62,638 nt of DNA from Clostridia bacterium 41_269. Lineage in GTDB: Bacteria > Bacillota > DTU086. This document shows, piece by piece, positions 26,760 through 35,237 of this stretch (positions are counted from its first letter, which is position 1; each line of letters opens with the position of its first letter). The notes under the pieces were generated by a model. That model made no database searches, had not been told where the DNA came from, and was given only the letters and a program-made list of their open reading frames with translations. The stretch lies in NCBI GenBank assembly GCA_001508005.1, contig LGEZ01000011.1, forward strand, positions 1 to 62,638. The letters run 5' to 3'. Position numbers and translations under genes: made by a program.

Positions 26760-28511
26760 CTACCCCTTGGCTCCCTTTATGGTGCAGGGAATGCGTATCT
26801 TCTGACCTATCTGAAGGTTGTTGGGATCTATTCCTGGATTCAGTTTCATTATGGCTTCAACAGTGGTGTTATATCGCTTTGCTATCTTCCACAAGGTGTC
26901 GCCCCGCTGGACTATCACAATCTTAATTGGGTATTCTGATTCCTCTTCTTCCTCCTCTTCCTCCTGATCAGGTTTTTCTTCCCTTACATCCACTACCACT
27001 TCCATCTGAAGAGTCTCAGTAACTTTTGCAAATACGCTTAAAACAGCAGTTTGTGTTACGGGATAATCTTCGGGATCGTATTCGCCGTCTTTAAAGGCAC
27101 CGCATATCCAATGTGGAAAATCAGGCACTTCGTGATCTACATACTCCACGTCCACATTTACATGGAAATTCTGGTCCTTTTGTGCTCCAGGGACATCCAC
27201 AAAGGTAGTAAAGTCTTCTTCCACACTCTTTTCGAATACTGCTTCTGAACAGAGGTCAACGTAAAAAATCTGCTTTTTGAGAACTCCATCAACTATTACT
27301 TTATCGTCTATAACTTTGGTTTCCCTGCGGTTTATTTTAACATCAGTTATTGTTTCCACAATTTTCTTAACAGGTCTGTCGAAAATGATTTCATCCCTTA
27401 AATTAACCTGGCGTTCATTTTCCCCAACAACCCCTTGAACTTTAAGGAGATCCTTAACAACTTCTAGATTTTCACCCTCAACATCCACCACTACTTCAAG
27501 CTGCAGTTCTTCCGTAACCTTTACAAATACATCAAGAATAGCTGTCTGCTTTGCTTCTCTGAAGCCTTCTTTTCTGCTGCCCTTTTTCAAATCAATGTCC
27601 ACAAATTCAACATCCACATCCACACGAACAGTCTGATCTTCCATGGCTCCAAGAATATCCACAGATACGGTGAAGGGCTCATCAACGCTGGTCTCAAACA
27701 CTTTGTTGGTTTCGGCTTCAACAAACAGTATCTGCTTATGAAGTGTTCCTTCAACTATTACTTTATCGGGTATGATTTTTGCTTCCACATCCCTTACCTC
27801 AGCTATAACTTCCTTTACCTTTTTTGCCCGTCTGTTATTGGGAAATTCTATTTCACGTACAACTTCCACCTGCTTATTGGCTTCTCCGACAACACTTTCA
27901 ACTTTCAGCAGTTCCTTTTCAACTTCAATATCCTGCCTTTTAGAAATTACGTCCACTACAACTTCCATTTGAACAACCTCAAAGACTTTAACAAAAATCT
28001 CAAGAACGACTATCTGACGCCAGACATCCCTTACCTTGTCATCATGCCCATCATCATGATCATGATGTCCTCTATCATGATAATGTTCCTTATGCTTGTG
28101 CTTATCTTTATCATCCTTATCTTTTTTAATGTCTTCTAAATTTACATATTCTACCCTAACCTCAACATCCGCCTCAAAATCCTCCCGTGCCCCTGGGACA
28201 TCAACAAATTCAGTAAATTTTTCTTCAACAGTTTTTTCAAAAACTTCCCCTTCTTTGTAGTAAACGTCTTCTACCTTTTTATCTTCTCCTGCCACAAAAA
28301 ATATCTGCTTGTGAATGGTACCGCTAACTATAACCTTATCTTGTATAACTTCTGTTTCTATATCCCTAACATCAGCATCAACTTCCCAAATTTTCTTAAC
28401 TTTTACTGGAAACTTTACATCGCTTTTAATCTCAGTCTGCTTTACCTTTTCACCTACGACATTTTCAACCCTAAGAAGCTTCTTTTTTAGCTTTATTTTT
28501 TTACCAGACAT
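26760..28511 (-). CDS. SPOCS (DUF3794) repeat protein with C-terminal LysM
   Basis: 583 residues: three tandem SPOCS/DUF3794 units (starting near 8, 205 and 355; each repeats LLxVxxVVGE, VIVxGxLHKQI and MEVVVDV-like strands), an acidic linker (EEEEEEES, ~520) and a LysM domain (~530-577, RGDTLWKIAKRYNTT). Clostridial relatives are linked to the spore surface or cortex. Unit one carries a His/Asp/Lys-rich insert (~134-164). No signal peptide, which fits assembly from the mother-cell cytoplasm. It is near veg and lgt. Confidence 0.88.
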   Translation of the reverse strand: MSGKKIKLKKKLLRVENVVGEKVKQTEIKSDVKFPVKVKKIWEVDADVRDIETEVIQDKVIVSGTIHKQIFFVAGEDKKVEDVYYKEGEVFEKTVEEKFTEFVDVPGAREDFEADVEVRVEYVNLEDIKKDKDDKDKHKHKEHYHDRGHHDHDDGHDDKVRDVWRQIVVLEIFVKVFEVVQMEVVVDVISKRQDIEVEKELLKVESVVGEANKQVEVVREIEFPNNRRAKKVKEVIAEVRDVEAKIIPDKVIVEGTLHKQILFVEAETNKVFETSVDEPFTVSVDILGAMEDQTVRVDVDVEFVDIDLKKGSRKEGFREAKQTAILDVFVKVTEELQLEVVVDVEGENLEVVKDLLKVQGVVGENERQVNLRDEIIFDRPVKKIVETITDVKINRRETKVIDDKVIVDGVLKKQIFYVDLCSEAVFEKSVEEDFTTFVDVPGAQKDQNFHVNVDVEYVDHEVPDFPHWICGAFKDGEYDPEDYPVTQTAVLSVFAKVTETLQMEVVVDVREEKPDQEEEEEEEESEYPIKIVIVQRGDTLWKIAKRYNTTVEAIMKLNPGIDPNNLQIGQKIRIPCTIKGAKG

Positions 28512-28677
28512 ATAAAACTACGAGCCTCCTTCCTCCTTTTAAACTTAAGTTAAATAGGCTTCCTTTTCTGCACGTGCTTCATCTAAGCTCATTACATTTT
28601 ATGTTTCAAAAAATATTTGTGGCACAGATTTTTATAAATATGTTATAGCTGCCAATATTTTCTTATTAACCAAATAA

Positions 28678-28711
28678 AATACCCCTTTTGCTGTATAAAA
28701 GGGGTATTTTT
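28678..28711. terminator. Second terminator downstream of veg
   Basis: ACCCCTTTT (loop GCTGTAT) AAAAGGGGT flanked by AATA/TATT, with T-runs on both sides. It stands behind the first veg terminator in the minus direction. Confidence 0.7.
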
Positions 28712-28745
28712 AACTAATATAGGAAGGGAATATAAAAACAAAAAT

Positions 28746-28767
28746 GCTGCCGACTTCAGCCGGCAGC
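28746..28767 (-). terminator. Terminator after veg
   Basis: Stem GCTGCCG/CGGCAGC (extended by the inner CTTCAG region), minus-strand tail ATTTTTGTTTTTATA, seven bases past the veg stop. Confidence 0.88.
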
Positions 28768-28773
28768 CTCAAA

Positions 28774-29058
28774 TTATTCTTCTTTACTACTTGTTTCTAC
28801 CTTGCTGTCTTTTTCCTCTTCAAACAGCGTCAGCTTAACAGTTTCCGTAAGAACATCGGAATAACTAAAAGAAACGCGTCGCACTGTGCTTTTCTTTTCA
28901 TCAAGTTTTACAACAAATATACTAGGGTAGGTTTTTTCCAGTATACCCACCTGTTCGACAATTTTTTTGCGTCCCTTATTAGCTCTAAGTTTTATCCTCT
29001 TTCCAACATGACTATCTAAATCCCGCTTAATTTCTGCTAAAACATTTTTTTGGGGCAA
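28774..29058 (-). CDS. veg: Veg family protein
   Basis: 94 residues. The core VGKRIKLRANKGRKKIVEQVGILEKTYPSIFVVK is the conserved Veg block (part shown, residues ~18-51). In Bacillus Veg affects biofilm matrix genes and germination. The start is TTG 29058 with GAAGGTGA upstream. Bacillus order is yabG-veg; here the 11-kb carbamoyl cluster has come between the two. Confidence 0.93.
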   Translation of the reverse strand: MPQKNVLAEIKRDLDSHVGKRIKLRANKGRKKIVEQVGILEKTYPSIFVVKLDEKKSTVRRVSFSYSDVLTETVKLTLFEEEKDSKVETSSKEE

Positions 29059-29224
29059 AAAATCACCTTCTTTCCCTATTCTATTTGATGTTAACTCATT
29101 TTTTGCATTTTGTCAAGCCCATAGCCCATTTAGGTTTACAGTTTCCTGGGAATATTTTTCAAAATATTTTAAATAGTCTAAAAATATGCCCCACACCTAT
29201 TTCCCCGCTGCCTTTGTCTTTTTT

Positions 29225-30178
29225 CTAGTCTTCAACAATTATAGTTCCTGCCTGCTCCCTTAAAGCATCCGAAATATTTTCAAAGTCAGTTATAATTGCT
29301 TTTCCTCCACTTTCCTCTACAAATTCTACGGATGCTTCTATTTTCGGCAGCATACTTCCAGCTGCAAAACAGCCGTCCTCTATATATTTCCTGGCTTCGG
29401 ATACTGTTATCCGATCCAAAGGTTTTTGCTGGGGTGTTCCAAAATTCAGATAAACTTTAGGAACCCCTGTGAGCAGGACTAAATAGTCTGCTTTAAGATC
29501 CGCTGCAAGTCTTTGGGAAGCCCTATCTTTGTCTATAACTGCTTCCACTCCTCTTAATTGGCCGTTTTCTTCAACTACTGGTATGCCGCCTCCTCCCAAC
29601 GCTATTACAATAAAATCGTTTTTCACCAATTCTTTAATAGCCTTTACTCCTATAATTTCGATGGGTTTAGGAGACGGAACCACCCTTCGCCATCCCCGTC
29701 CGCTGTCTTCTTTCATAACAACATTGGGGTTTTCTTCCATCATTTTTTTGGCCTGTTCTTCGCTGTAAAAAGGACCAATGGGCTTGGTGGGATTGGAAAA
29801 AGCTTCATCATTTAAATCCACTTTGGTTTGAGTAATAAGGGCAGCCACTTCCCTCTTTACAAGGGCTTGGTTCAGCACATTGATCAGCTGCTGCTGAACA
29901 GCATATCCCAGTACCCCTTGGGTATTAGCACCACAGGCATCCAGAGGAAGAGGAGGAAGAACATCCTTTGCCATTTCATTTTTAATTAGCGCAAAACCCA
30001 CCTGAGGACCGTTACCATGGGTAATGACCATTCTATAGCCCCTTTTAATGGGATCAACAAGGGCTCTACAGGCTTTTCTAATATTGTCCAGCTGCTCTTG
30101 GAAGTTTCCTTTTCCTTTCTCAGGGGTAATGGCATTGCCGCCAAAGGCAATTACTACAGTTTTCTTATGATCAGCCAT
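29225..30178 (-). CDS. arcC: Carbamate kinase
   Basis: 317 residues, full amino-acid-kinase fold: IAFGGNAI at the N-terminus, THGNGPQVG (~53), the Cys-containing PLDACGANTQG (~78), LGGGGIPV (~200) and a late FxxGSMLPKIEA. It converts carbamoyl phosphate and ADP to ATP, CO2 and ammonia. The ATG is eight bases inside the DUF2877 stop, so translation is coupled. It closes the pathway started by AllFGH; in E. coli the equivalent position is AllK. Confidence 0.96.
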   Translation of the reverse strand: MADHKKTVVIAFGGNAITPEKGKGNFQEQLDNIRKACRALVDPIKRGYRMVITHGNGPQVGFALIKNEMAKDVLPPLPLDACGANTQGVLGYAVQQQLINVLNQALVKREVAALITQTKVDLNDEAFSNPTKPIGPFYSEEQAKKMMEENPNVVMKEDSGRGWRRVVPSPKPIEIIGVKAIKELVKNDFIVIALGGGGIPVVEENGQLRGVEAVIDKDRASQRLAADLKADYLVLLTGVPKVYLNFGTPQQKPLDRITVSEARKYIEDGCFAAGSMLPKIEASVEFVEESGGKAIITDFENISDALREQAGTIIVED

Positions 30179-30929
30179 TTCCTATCCTCCCATCCAAAAG
30201 AATTTTGCACCCCCGGACTATACCCGCAAGAAGATATTTCCCAGATGAAGCTCCGATCTTGAATAAATACTGTGCAGATCTTAAGGCATTGCCGCTGTTT
30301 GAATAAACGGCATCTATTACTTCCGTGATGTACAATGCACCTTCCCCTCGAGAGGCATACCAAAGCATTGTTTGGGAAACGGCATTGGTCTGAGAGCATT
30401 TTTCCTCAACCAAAAACTGAAGCTTTTGAAGAAAGGAGGCAAGCTCATCCTTTTCCTGATTTCCCCTAACATAAGCTGCTATAACTCCTGCAGCAAAGTC
30501 ATCCCCCGAGGGTGTAAGCCCTTCTCCCTTACCTATTAATTCATCAAGAGAAGAGGTGAGCAGAAGCATATCTTTCTTTTTCAATCCTTCAATTAGTCCC
30601 TCTGCACTGGGGCTTAATATTTCTATAAGATCTGGCACGGTGGTGTTAAGCCAGCACAGCAGGTTATTAAATTCCCTGCTGCCAAAATCATAGTTTGTCC
30701 GAGGAGGGGTCCAATCTTTTATAGGGGAAATACCAAATTTAAAACTGTTGATGGTTAAAACGGGTGGAGAAAAAACCACAGGGCTTTCTGTTTTTAAACT
30801 GCTGTCAAATCCATCTATGTCAGCTAAGAGGGAATTTGGCCCCATGGCTTTTTCTTCCACAACTAAGCTGAGTAGAGGTTTTTGGGGGTCCGATTTTAGA
30901 TTTACTACTTTTTTAAAGACACTGTGCAC
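30171..30929 (-). CDS. allH: Oxamate carbamoyltransferase subunit AllH (DUF2877/YlbF)
   Basis: 252 residues from GTG 30929, with the family core GKGEGLTPSGDDFAAG (~145-160). The family usually has about 25 more N-terminal residues before the VHSVF motif. Here they exist in frame upstream (AWGRDFKHRIKREKFW before the GTG) but no start codon precedes them in this frame. GTG 31014, with a good AAGGTG site, would read through if the T8 run 30992-30999 had seven Ts. So the true gene is probably 30171-31014 with an assembly indel. Confidence 0.82.
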   Translation of the reverse strand: MHSVFKKVVNLKSDPQKPLLSLVVEEKAMGPNSLLADIDGFDSSLKTESPVVFSPPVLTINSFKFGISPIKDWTPPRTNYDFGSREFNNLLCWLNTTVPDLIEILSPSAEGLIEGLKKKDMLLLTSSLDELIGKGEGLTPSGDDFAAGVIAAYVRGNQEKDELASFLQKLQFLVEEKCSQTNAVSQTMLWYASRGEGALYITEVIDAVYSNSGNALRSAQYLFKIGASSGKYLLAGIVRGCKILLDGRIGNG

Positions 30930-31049
30930 CCAAAATTTTTCTCTTTTAATGCGATGCTTAAAGTCTCTGCCCCAGGCTCTGACTGAAATAATTTTTTTTG
31001 CCGCTTCTGCTCACCCTCTCACCTTCTTTAAAACTTTAAAACAGCAAAA

Positions 31050-32609
31050 CTAATTTTCTTCTGCCAGCTCCCAATCTTCTAGATCTGTTGTAACGTTCTC
31101 TTCGCTTCTATAGTAAGCCATTGCATAGCAGAGTACAGCAATCATTAAATAACCCACTGCCGGATAGAGAGCTACGCCGATGCCCAATTCTGAAGCATGA
31201 ATCACGCCAAAGAAGCAGCATACAGCTCCAAAGAGGCTGTAGTAAGCAGCTTTTTTGAAATCACGGTCGATTATATAGGCAGTTATTGCTCCCAAAATCA
31301 TACCTACCAAAATTGCGCCAGCTCCTAATACGGACATTCCCTTATAAATCACACCTGCATTGCTCAGTACATCATAGCCTATTTCAGCAGCGCTGGTCCC
31401 TGCTGCAGATAGAGCATTATCAATTTGGTTTTGTAGATAGTTGGCAATCCACGGAATTAGAGCCAGAATGATTGCCGGTGCATGGCGCTTTGGTGTAGCA
31501 TTAAAGGACTGAGACCCAATAACCATGGCGATATAAACCAGAATAGGCAGAATAGCTACTAGCGGAATAATTGAAAGCATTAATGGCAAAAGACCGAGTA
31601 TTCCGATGATTATTACAGCTGCACCTGTGGCAAGGGAATAACCTACTCTGGCACCTACACTCTTCCAGCCCGGATGACCTATATAGATAATGGTGGGGAA
31701 TGGACTTCCCAGCAGAGCACCTAGGAGTGTGCCAAGGCCTGGAACCAGCATGCTTTCCTGAGTATTATATTTGCCCCCAGCTGCTTCGGCACTCTCGACA
31801 TTGTTTAAACTTTCTAGAAAATCATAAATTGCCAGTGGTATGGCTGAAGCAATAAAGGGACCAATCAATTTCATACCATTTATAATTGGCTCAATACCTA
31901 TAATGGGATAGGTAACAGAAAAACCTTTAAGAGCTTCTGTTATTTCTTCGGGTTTCATATATCCAGTAGCCCAACCAATTACAGTACCTACAATAATAGC
32001 CATAAGACCCGCTGGAATGTTAAAGGGGAAAGATTTACGGGCAAACCAACCTATAATAACGATGCCCAAACATATTAATCCAATGTGCGGAGCTTCCCAA
32101 ACCTGCATTGCTGGAGACATTGCAATGAATGTTAGGGCTACACCTGCCAATGTTCCAAGCATAGCGGCTCTTGGGGTAACTTTACGAATATAGCTTCCCA
32201 CAAAGGCTCCAGCAATCTCCACTATGGCATGAACGAAGTTCCAGGCTACACCTACGGACCAAGCTGTGATCCAATTTTTTGTGGAAACATAAACAGGAAG
32301 CATTACAGCAAAGGAACAGATAAAGTAATGGGGTACGCTCAATCCGTAAGGCATTGCTGTTACATCATCTCGACCTTCTTTTATGGAGAGCTTTTTGGCC
32401 TGCCAAGCTAGGTAGAGGTTGCCCAGGCCAACCGACAGTACTACTGCTGGAACAATTCTTTTGTACACAAGATCTGGAGGCATTTTTATGGAAATAACCA
32501 GGAGTCCAATGGCAGTTAATATATTAGTAAGGCTGTTGGTGAACAGTCCAAAAAATCCGTTTATATCCCCTTTAACCCACCAGGGAACAATTCTTCTTTC
32601 AGAAGACAT
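31050..32609 (-). CDS. NCS2/AzgA-like permease, paralogue 1
   Basis: 519 residues, about twelve to fourteen membrane segments. It resembles xanthine/uracil-type NCS2 carriers and has WWVKGDINGFFGLFTNSLTN at the N-terminus and TPRAAMLGTLAG and SLNNVESAEAAGGKYNTQES in the middle (part shown). Nearly the same landmarks occur in the permease at 33574. Likely proton- or cation-coupled uptake of a ureide, amide or purine-like compound. A possible internal promoter lies upstream at 32645-32673. Confidence 0.85.
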   Translation of the reverse strand: MSSERRIVPWWVKGDINGFFGLFTNSLTNILTAIGLLVISIKMPPDLVYKRIVPAVVLSVGLGNLYLAWQAKKLSIKEGRDDVTAMPYGLSVPHYFICSFAVMLPVYVSTKNWITAWSVGVAWNFVHAIVEIAGAFVGSYIRKVTPRAAMLGTLAGVALTFIAMSPAMQVWEAPHIGLICLGIVIIGWFARKSFPFNIPAGLMAIIVGTVIGWATGYMKPEEITEALKGFSVTYPIIGIEPIINGMKLIGPFIASAIPLAIYDFLESLNNVESAEAAGGKYNTQESMLVPGLGTLLGALLGSPFPTIIYIGHPGWKSVGARVGYSLATGAAVIIIGILGLLPLMLSIIPLVAILPILVYIAMVIGSQSFNATPKRHAPAIILALIPWIANYLQNQIDNALSAAGTSAAEIGYDVLSNAGVIYKGMSVLGAGAILVGMILGAITAYIIDRDFKKAAYYSLFGAVCCFFGVIHASELGIGVALYPAVGYLMIAVLCYAMAYYRSEENVTTDLEDWELAEEN

Positions 32610-32644
32610 CCCAGCATACCTCGCTTTCTGATAAATATTTGTAT

Positions 32645-32673
32645 ATTGTATCTATGAAACATAGAGGGTAAAA
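32645..32673 (-). promoter_or_regulatory. Internal promoter with palindrome before permease 1
   Basis: On the minus strand TTTTAC (32668-32673), 17 bases, TACAAT (32645-32650). The spacer holds the palindrome TCTATGAAACATAGA (32651-32665). This could be an operator letting permease 1, allH and arcC be expressed separately. Confidence 0.45.
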
Positions 32674-32742
32674 TTATATAAAACAAATCCACTTATCTCA
32701 TCAACTTCCATTTATTATTTTTTTAAATCATTCTCATGAGGG

Positions 32743-32844
32743 GGCCGGAGGTAGGCAGGCTGTGTTTTAAAAGGGCTGTCCCTTCCCAAGTTTATTGAAC
32801 TGGCATGATTTTTTATCCTGGGCACAGCCTGCCTGAGGTCCGGC
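32743..32844 (-). repeat. Long hairpin in the 247-base gap between hydrolase and permease 1
   Basis: Arms of about 21 bases (32743-32764, containing AGGCAGGCTGTG, and 32823-32844, containing CACAGCCTGCCT) enclose about 58 bases with a smaller AAGGGCTGTCCCTT hairpin. No clear T-run follows. It may be an mRNA processing or attenuation structure, or a degraded repeat; I do not recognise a riboswitch. Confidence 0.55.
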
Positions 32845-32856
32845 ATTAGAGGTTTA

Positions 32857-33540
32857 TCAAGCTTTTTTTGCTTCTTTTAAAGCTTTGAGCAGTTTTTCGG
32901 AATCAGAAACCCAACCAAAAATGCCGCCCTGCTGATAGGTCATTCTGACAGCAGCTTTATGATCTTCGGGGTCAAAGGCTGCTGAGCAGTCTTCCAGAAG
33001 CAGGCATTCGTATCCTCTGTCGTTTGCTTCACGAATTGTCGTATGGACACATACATGAGTAGTTACTCCAGTTACTATCAAACTCTTAATGCCTTTATTG
33101 CGCAAAATCAGGTCCAAATCTGTTTGGTAAAAGGATCCTTTACCTGGCTTATCAATAATGGGCTCATTGGGCAGAGGTTTTAATTCATCTACAATGTCAT
33201 GACCGTATTCCCCACGGATTAAAATCCTTCCCATGGGCCCTTCATCACCAATGCCCGCACCTTGCCTTCTGCTGCGGTTTAATTTGGTAGCAGGGCAGTC
33301 TGAAAGATCCGGACGATGTCCTTCACGGGTATGGATTACATACATTCCTGCTTCACGAGCTGCTTCCAGTACTTTTTGAAGGGGAGCAATTACTTTGCGG
33401 GTGAGGGTGATGTCATTTCCCAGCTTTTCACCAAAGCCGCCTGGAGCACAAAAGTCGCGCTGCATATCAATAATCAGCAGTGCAGTACTCTCCAGTTCAA
33501 ACTCAAAAGGATAAGGAAGGGCTTCAACTTTAATGGTCAT
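32857..33540 (-). CDS. Isochorismatase-family cysteine hydrolase (biuret/ureide amidohydrolase-like)
   Basis: 227 residues. Catalytic triad visible: Asp25 in IIDMQRDF, Lys near 131 in DKPGKGSFYQTDL, Cys near 165 in GVTTHVCVHTTIREANDRG. That last block resembles biuret hydrolase and ureidoacrylate hydrolase (RutB) more than true isochorismatases. It probably cuts a C-N amide or ureido bond to feed a carbamoylated acid to AllFGH. AAGGAGGAG precedes the ATG. It lies between the two permeases. Substrate not determinable from sequence. Confidence 0.85.
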   Translation of the reverse strand: MTIKVEALPYPFEFELESTALLIIDMQRDFCAPGGFGEKLGNDITLTRKVIAPLQKVLEAAREAGMYVIHTREGHRPDLSDCPATKLNRSRRQGAGIGDEGPMGRILIRGEYGHDIVDELKPLPNEPIIDKPGKGSFYQTDLDLILRNKGIKSLIVTGVTTHVCVHTTIREANDRGYECLLLEDCSAAFDPEDHKAAVRMTYQQGGIFGWVSDSEKLLKALKEAKKA

Positions 33541-33573
33541 TATTTAATCTCCTCCTTCTAAGTGAAATTAATT

Positions 33574-35133
33574 TTAAAATCTCAAAAACAAGGCAGGTTG
33601 ATTTTTTAAGCCCTTACACCCCCCCTCTTCTTTATGCTGAAATGGCATAATCAGGAATATAACTGCCATTAAAAGGTAGCCCACTGCTGGAAGCATTGCA
33701 GCACCAAAGCCAATATTTGCAGCGTGAATTATTCCAAAGTAGGACATAACCGCACCGGCAAGAGCTGTATACATTGCTTCACGATATCTGCTGTCAATTA
33801 TGAAAGCAGTTATTGCAGCCAGAAGCATTCCCACGATTATTGCGCCTGCACCAAGAATTTCCATACCCTTATAAATCACATCCGCCTGCATTAATTTTTC
33901 ATAACCAATAGTTTGGGCACTGGTTCCTGCAGCACTTAAAGCATTATCTACTAGAGATTTAGCCCAGTTTGCCAGCCACGGTATTATTCCCATAATAACT
34001 GCAGGTGCATGTCTGCTGGGTGTTGCTTGAAACGCTTGGGCTCCTATTGCCAGACCAATATATAGAAGCAAAGGCACAAGAGTTACAAGGGGTATGATGG
34101 ATAAAAGCAGAGGTATAATACCTGTAAAGCATATAAGCACAATGCATATTCCGCTGGCCAAAGAATAACCTATACGAGCTCCTACTTTCTTCCACCCTGC
34201 ATGTCCAATGTAGATAGCAATGGGGAATGGGCTGCCTAAAAAGCTTCCCACAAGAGAACTTAAACCGTCCACCAGCATAGCTTCCCGGGTATTGTAGTTG
34301 TCCCCTGCTGCGCTGGCACTCTCAAGGTTATCCATACTTTCAAGGAAGTTGTAAATTCCTAAAGGTATTGCTGAAGCTATATAAGGTCCTATAAGGCCAA
34401 AACCTTCAATCAGTGAAGAGATGGATGGCACCGGCCAGCTTACATGAACGCTAGATGCTGCTTGCGAAACAGCTTGGGGCTGCATATAGCCTGTAACCCA
34501 ACCTAGAGCAGTACCCGCTATAATAGCTAAAAGACCTGCGGGAATATTTCCCGGCATTCTCTGCCCACCCACAAATCCAATTAATATTATTGTTAGGCTC
34601 ACAAAAGCTATATAAGGTACTTCCCAACTCTGCATTGCAGGGCGCATGGATATTAAGCAGATGGATACCCCTGCCAGCGTCCCCAGCATTGCAGCTCTGG
34701 GAGTAATACTGCGCAGCCATGGGCCGATAAATGCTCCTAATATTGCAACAATTGCTTCAATAAAGCACCACGCTAATCCCACCTGCCATGCCAAAACCGC
34801 ATCCTTTGTCTTCATATAGACGGGCCCCATAATCATAAACACAATTATGAACATATGGGGCACACTAACACCAGAAGGCAGTGAAGTAACATCATCCCGC
34901 TTTTCATCGCGGCTGAGTCGTGCTCCCATCCAGAAGTAATAGAGAGCGTTTAGGAAAATCGTCAATCCCAAAGCCGGCATTATTCTGCCGTAAACAATTT
35001 CTTCAGGCATTTTAAGACCTTGAATTAAAATTCCGGCCAAAACCATTAAATTGGTAATATTGTTGGTAAAAAGCCCGAAGAAGCCGTTCCAATCTCCCTT
35101 TACCCACCATTTAACACCGTTGAAACTGCTCAT
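33574..35133 (-). CDS. NCS2/AzgA-like permease, paralogue 2
   Basis: 519 residues, paralogous to 31050-32609 along its whole length: VKWWVKGDWNGFFGLFTNNIT at the start (part shown), TPRAAMLGTLAGVSIC, and SMDNLESASAAGDNYNTREA. It ends differently (basic tail KGLKNQPALFLRF). AAGGGAAGGGG lies before ATG 35133. Two carriers may serve two substrates, or import and product export. Confidence 0.85.
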   Translation of the reverse strand: MSSFNGVKWWVKGDWNGFFGLFTNNITNLMVLAGILIQGLKMPEEIVYGRIMPALGLTIFLNALYYFWMGARLSRDEKRDDVTSLPSGVSVPHMFIIVFMIMGPVYMKTKDAVLAWQVGLAWCFIEAIVAILGAFIGPWLRSITPRAAMLGTLAGVSICLISMRPAMQSWEVPYIAFVSLTIILIGFVGGQRMPGNIPAGLLAIIAGTALGWVTGYMQPQAVSQAASSVHVSWPVPSISSLIEGFGLIGPYIASAIPLGIYNFLESMDNLESASAAGDNYNTREAMLVDGLSSLVGSFLGSPFPIAIYIGHAGWKKVGARIGYSLASGICIVLICFTGIIPLLLSIIPLVTLVPLLLYIGLAIGAQAFQATPSRHAPAVIMGIIPWLANWAKSLVDNALSAAGTSAQTIGYEKLMQADVIYKGMEILGAGAIIVGMLLAAITAFIIDSRYREAMYTALAGAVMSYFGIIHAANIGFGAAMLPAVGYLLMAVIFLIMPFQHKEEGGCKGLKNQPALFLRF

Positions 35134-35237
35134 TTCGAACCCCTTCCCTTTTATTTAATTTTTAGGATGTGGTTTTAAACCGGGTAATTTACACCCACAG
35201 AATACTTCGTTCGGTCCTGCGATCATTACTTTTTTGT

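Noticed and set aside
32743-32844. Known riboswitch (guanidine, purine, molybdenum cofactor)
   Set aside because: I could not find the conserved core bases of any of these; only a long stem and a small inner hairpin are evident.
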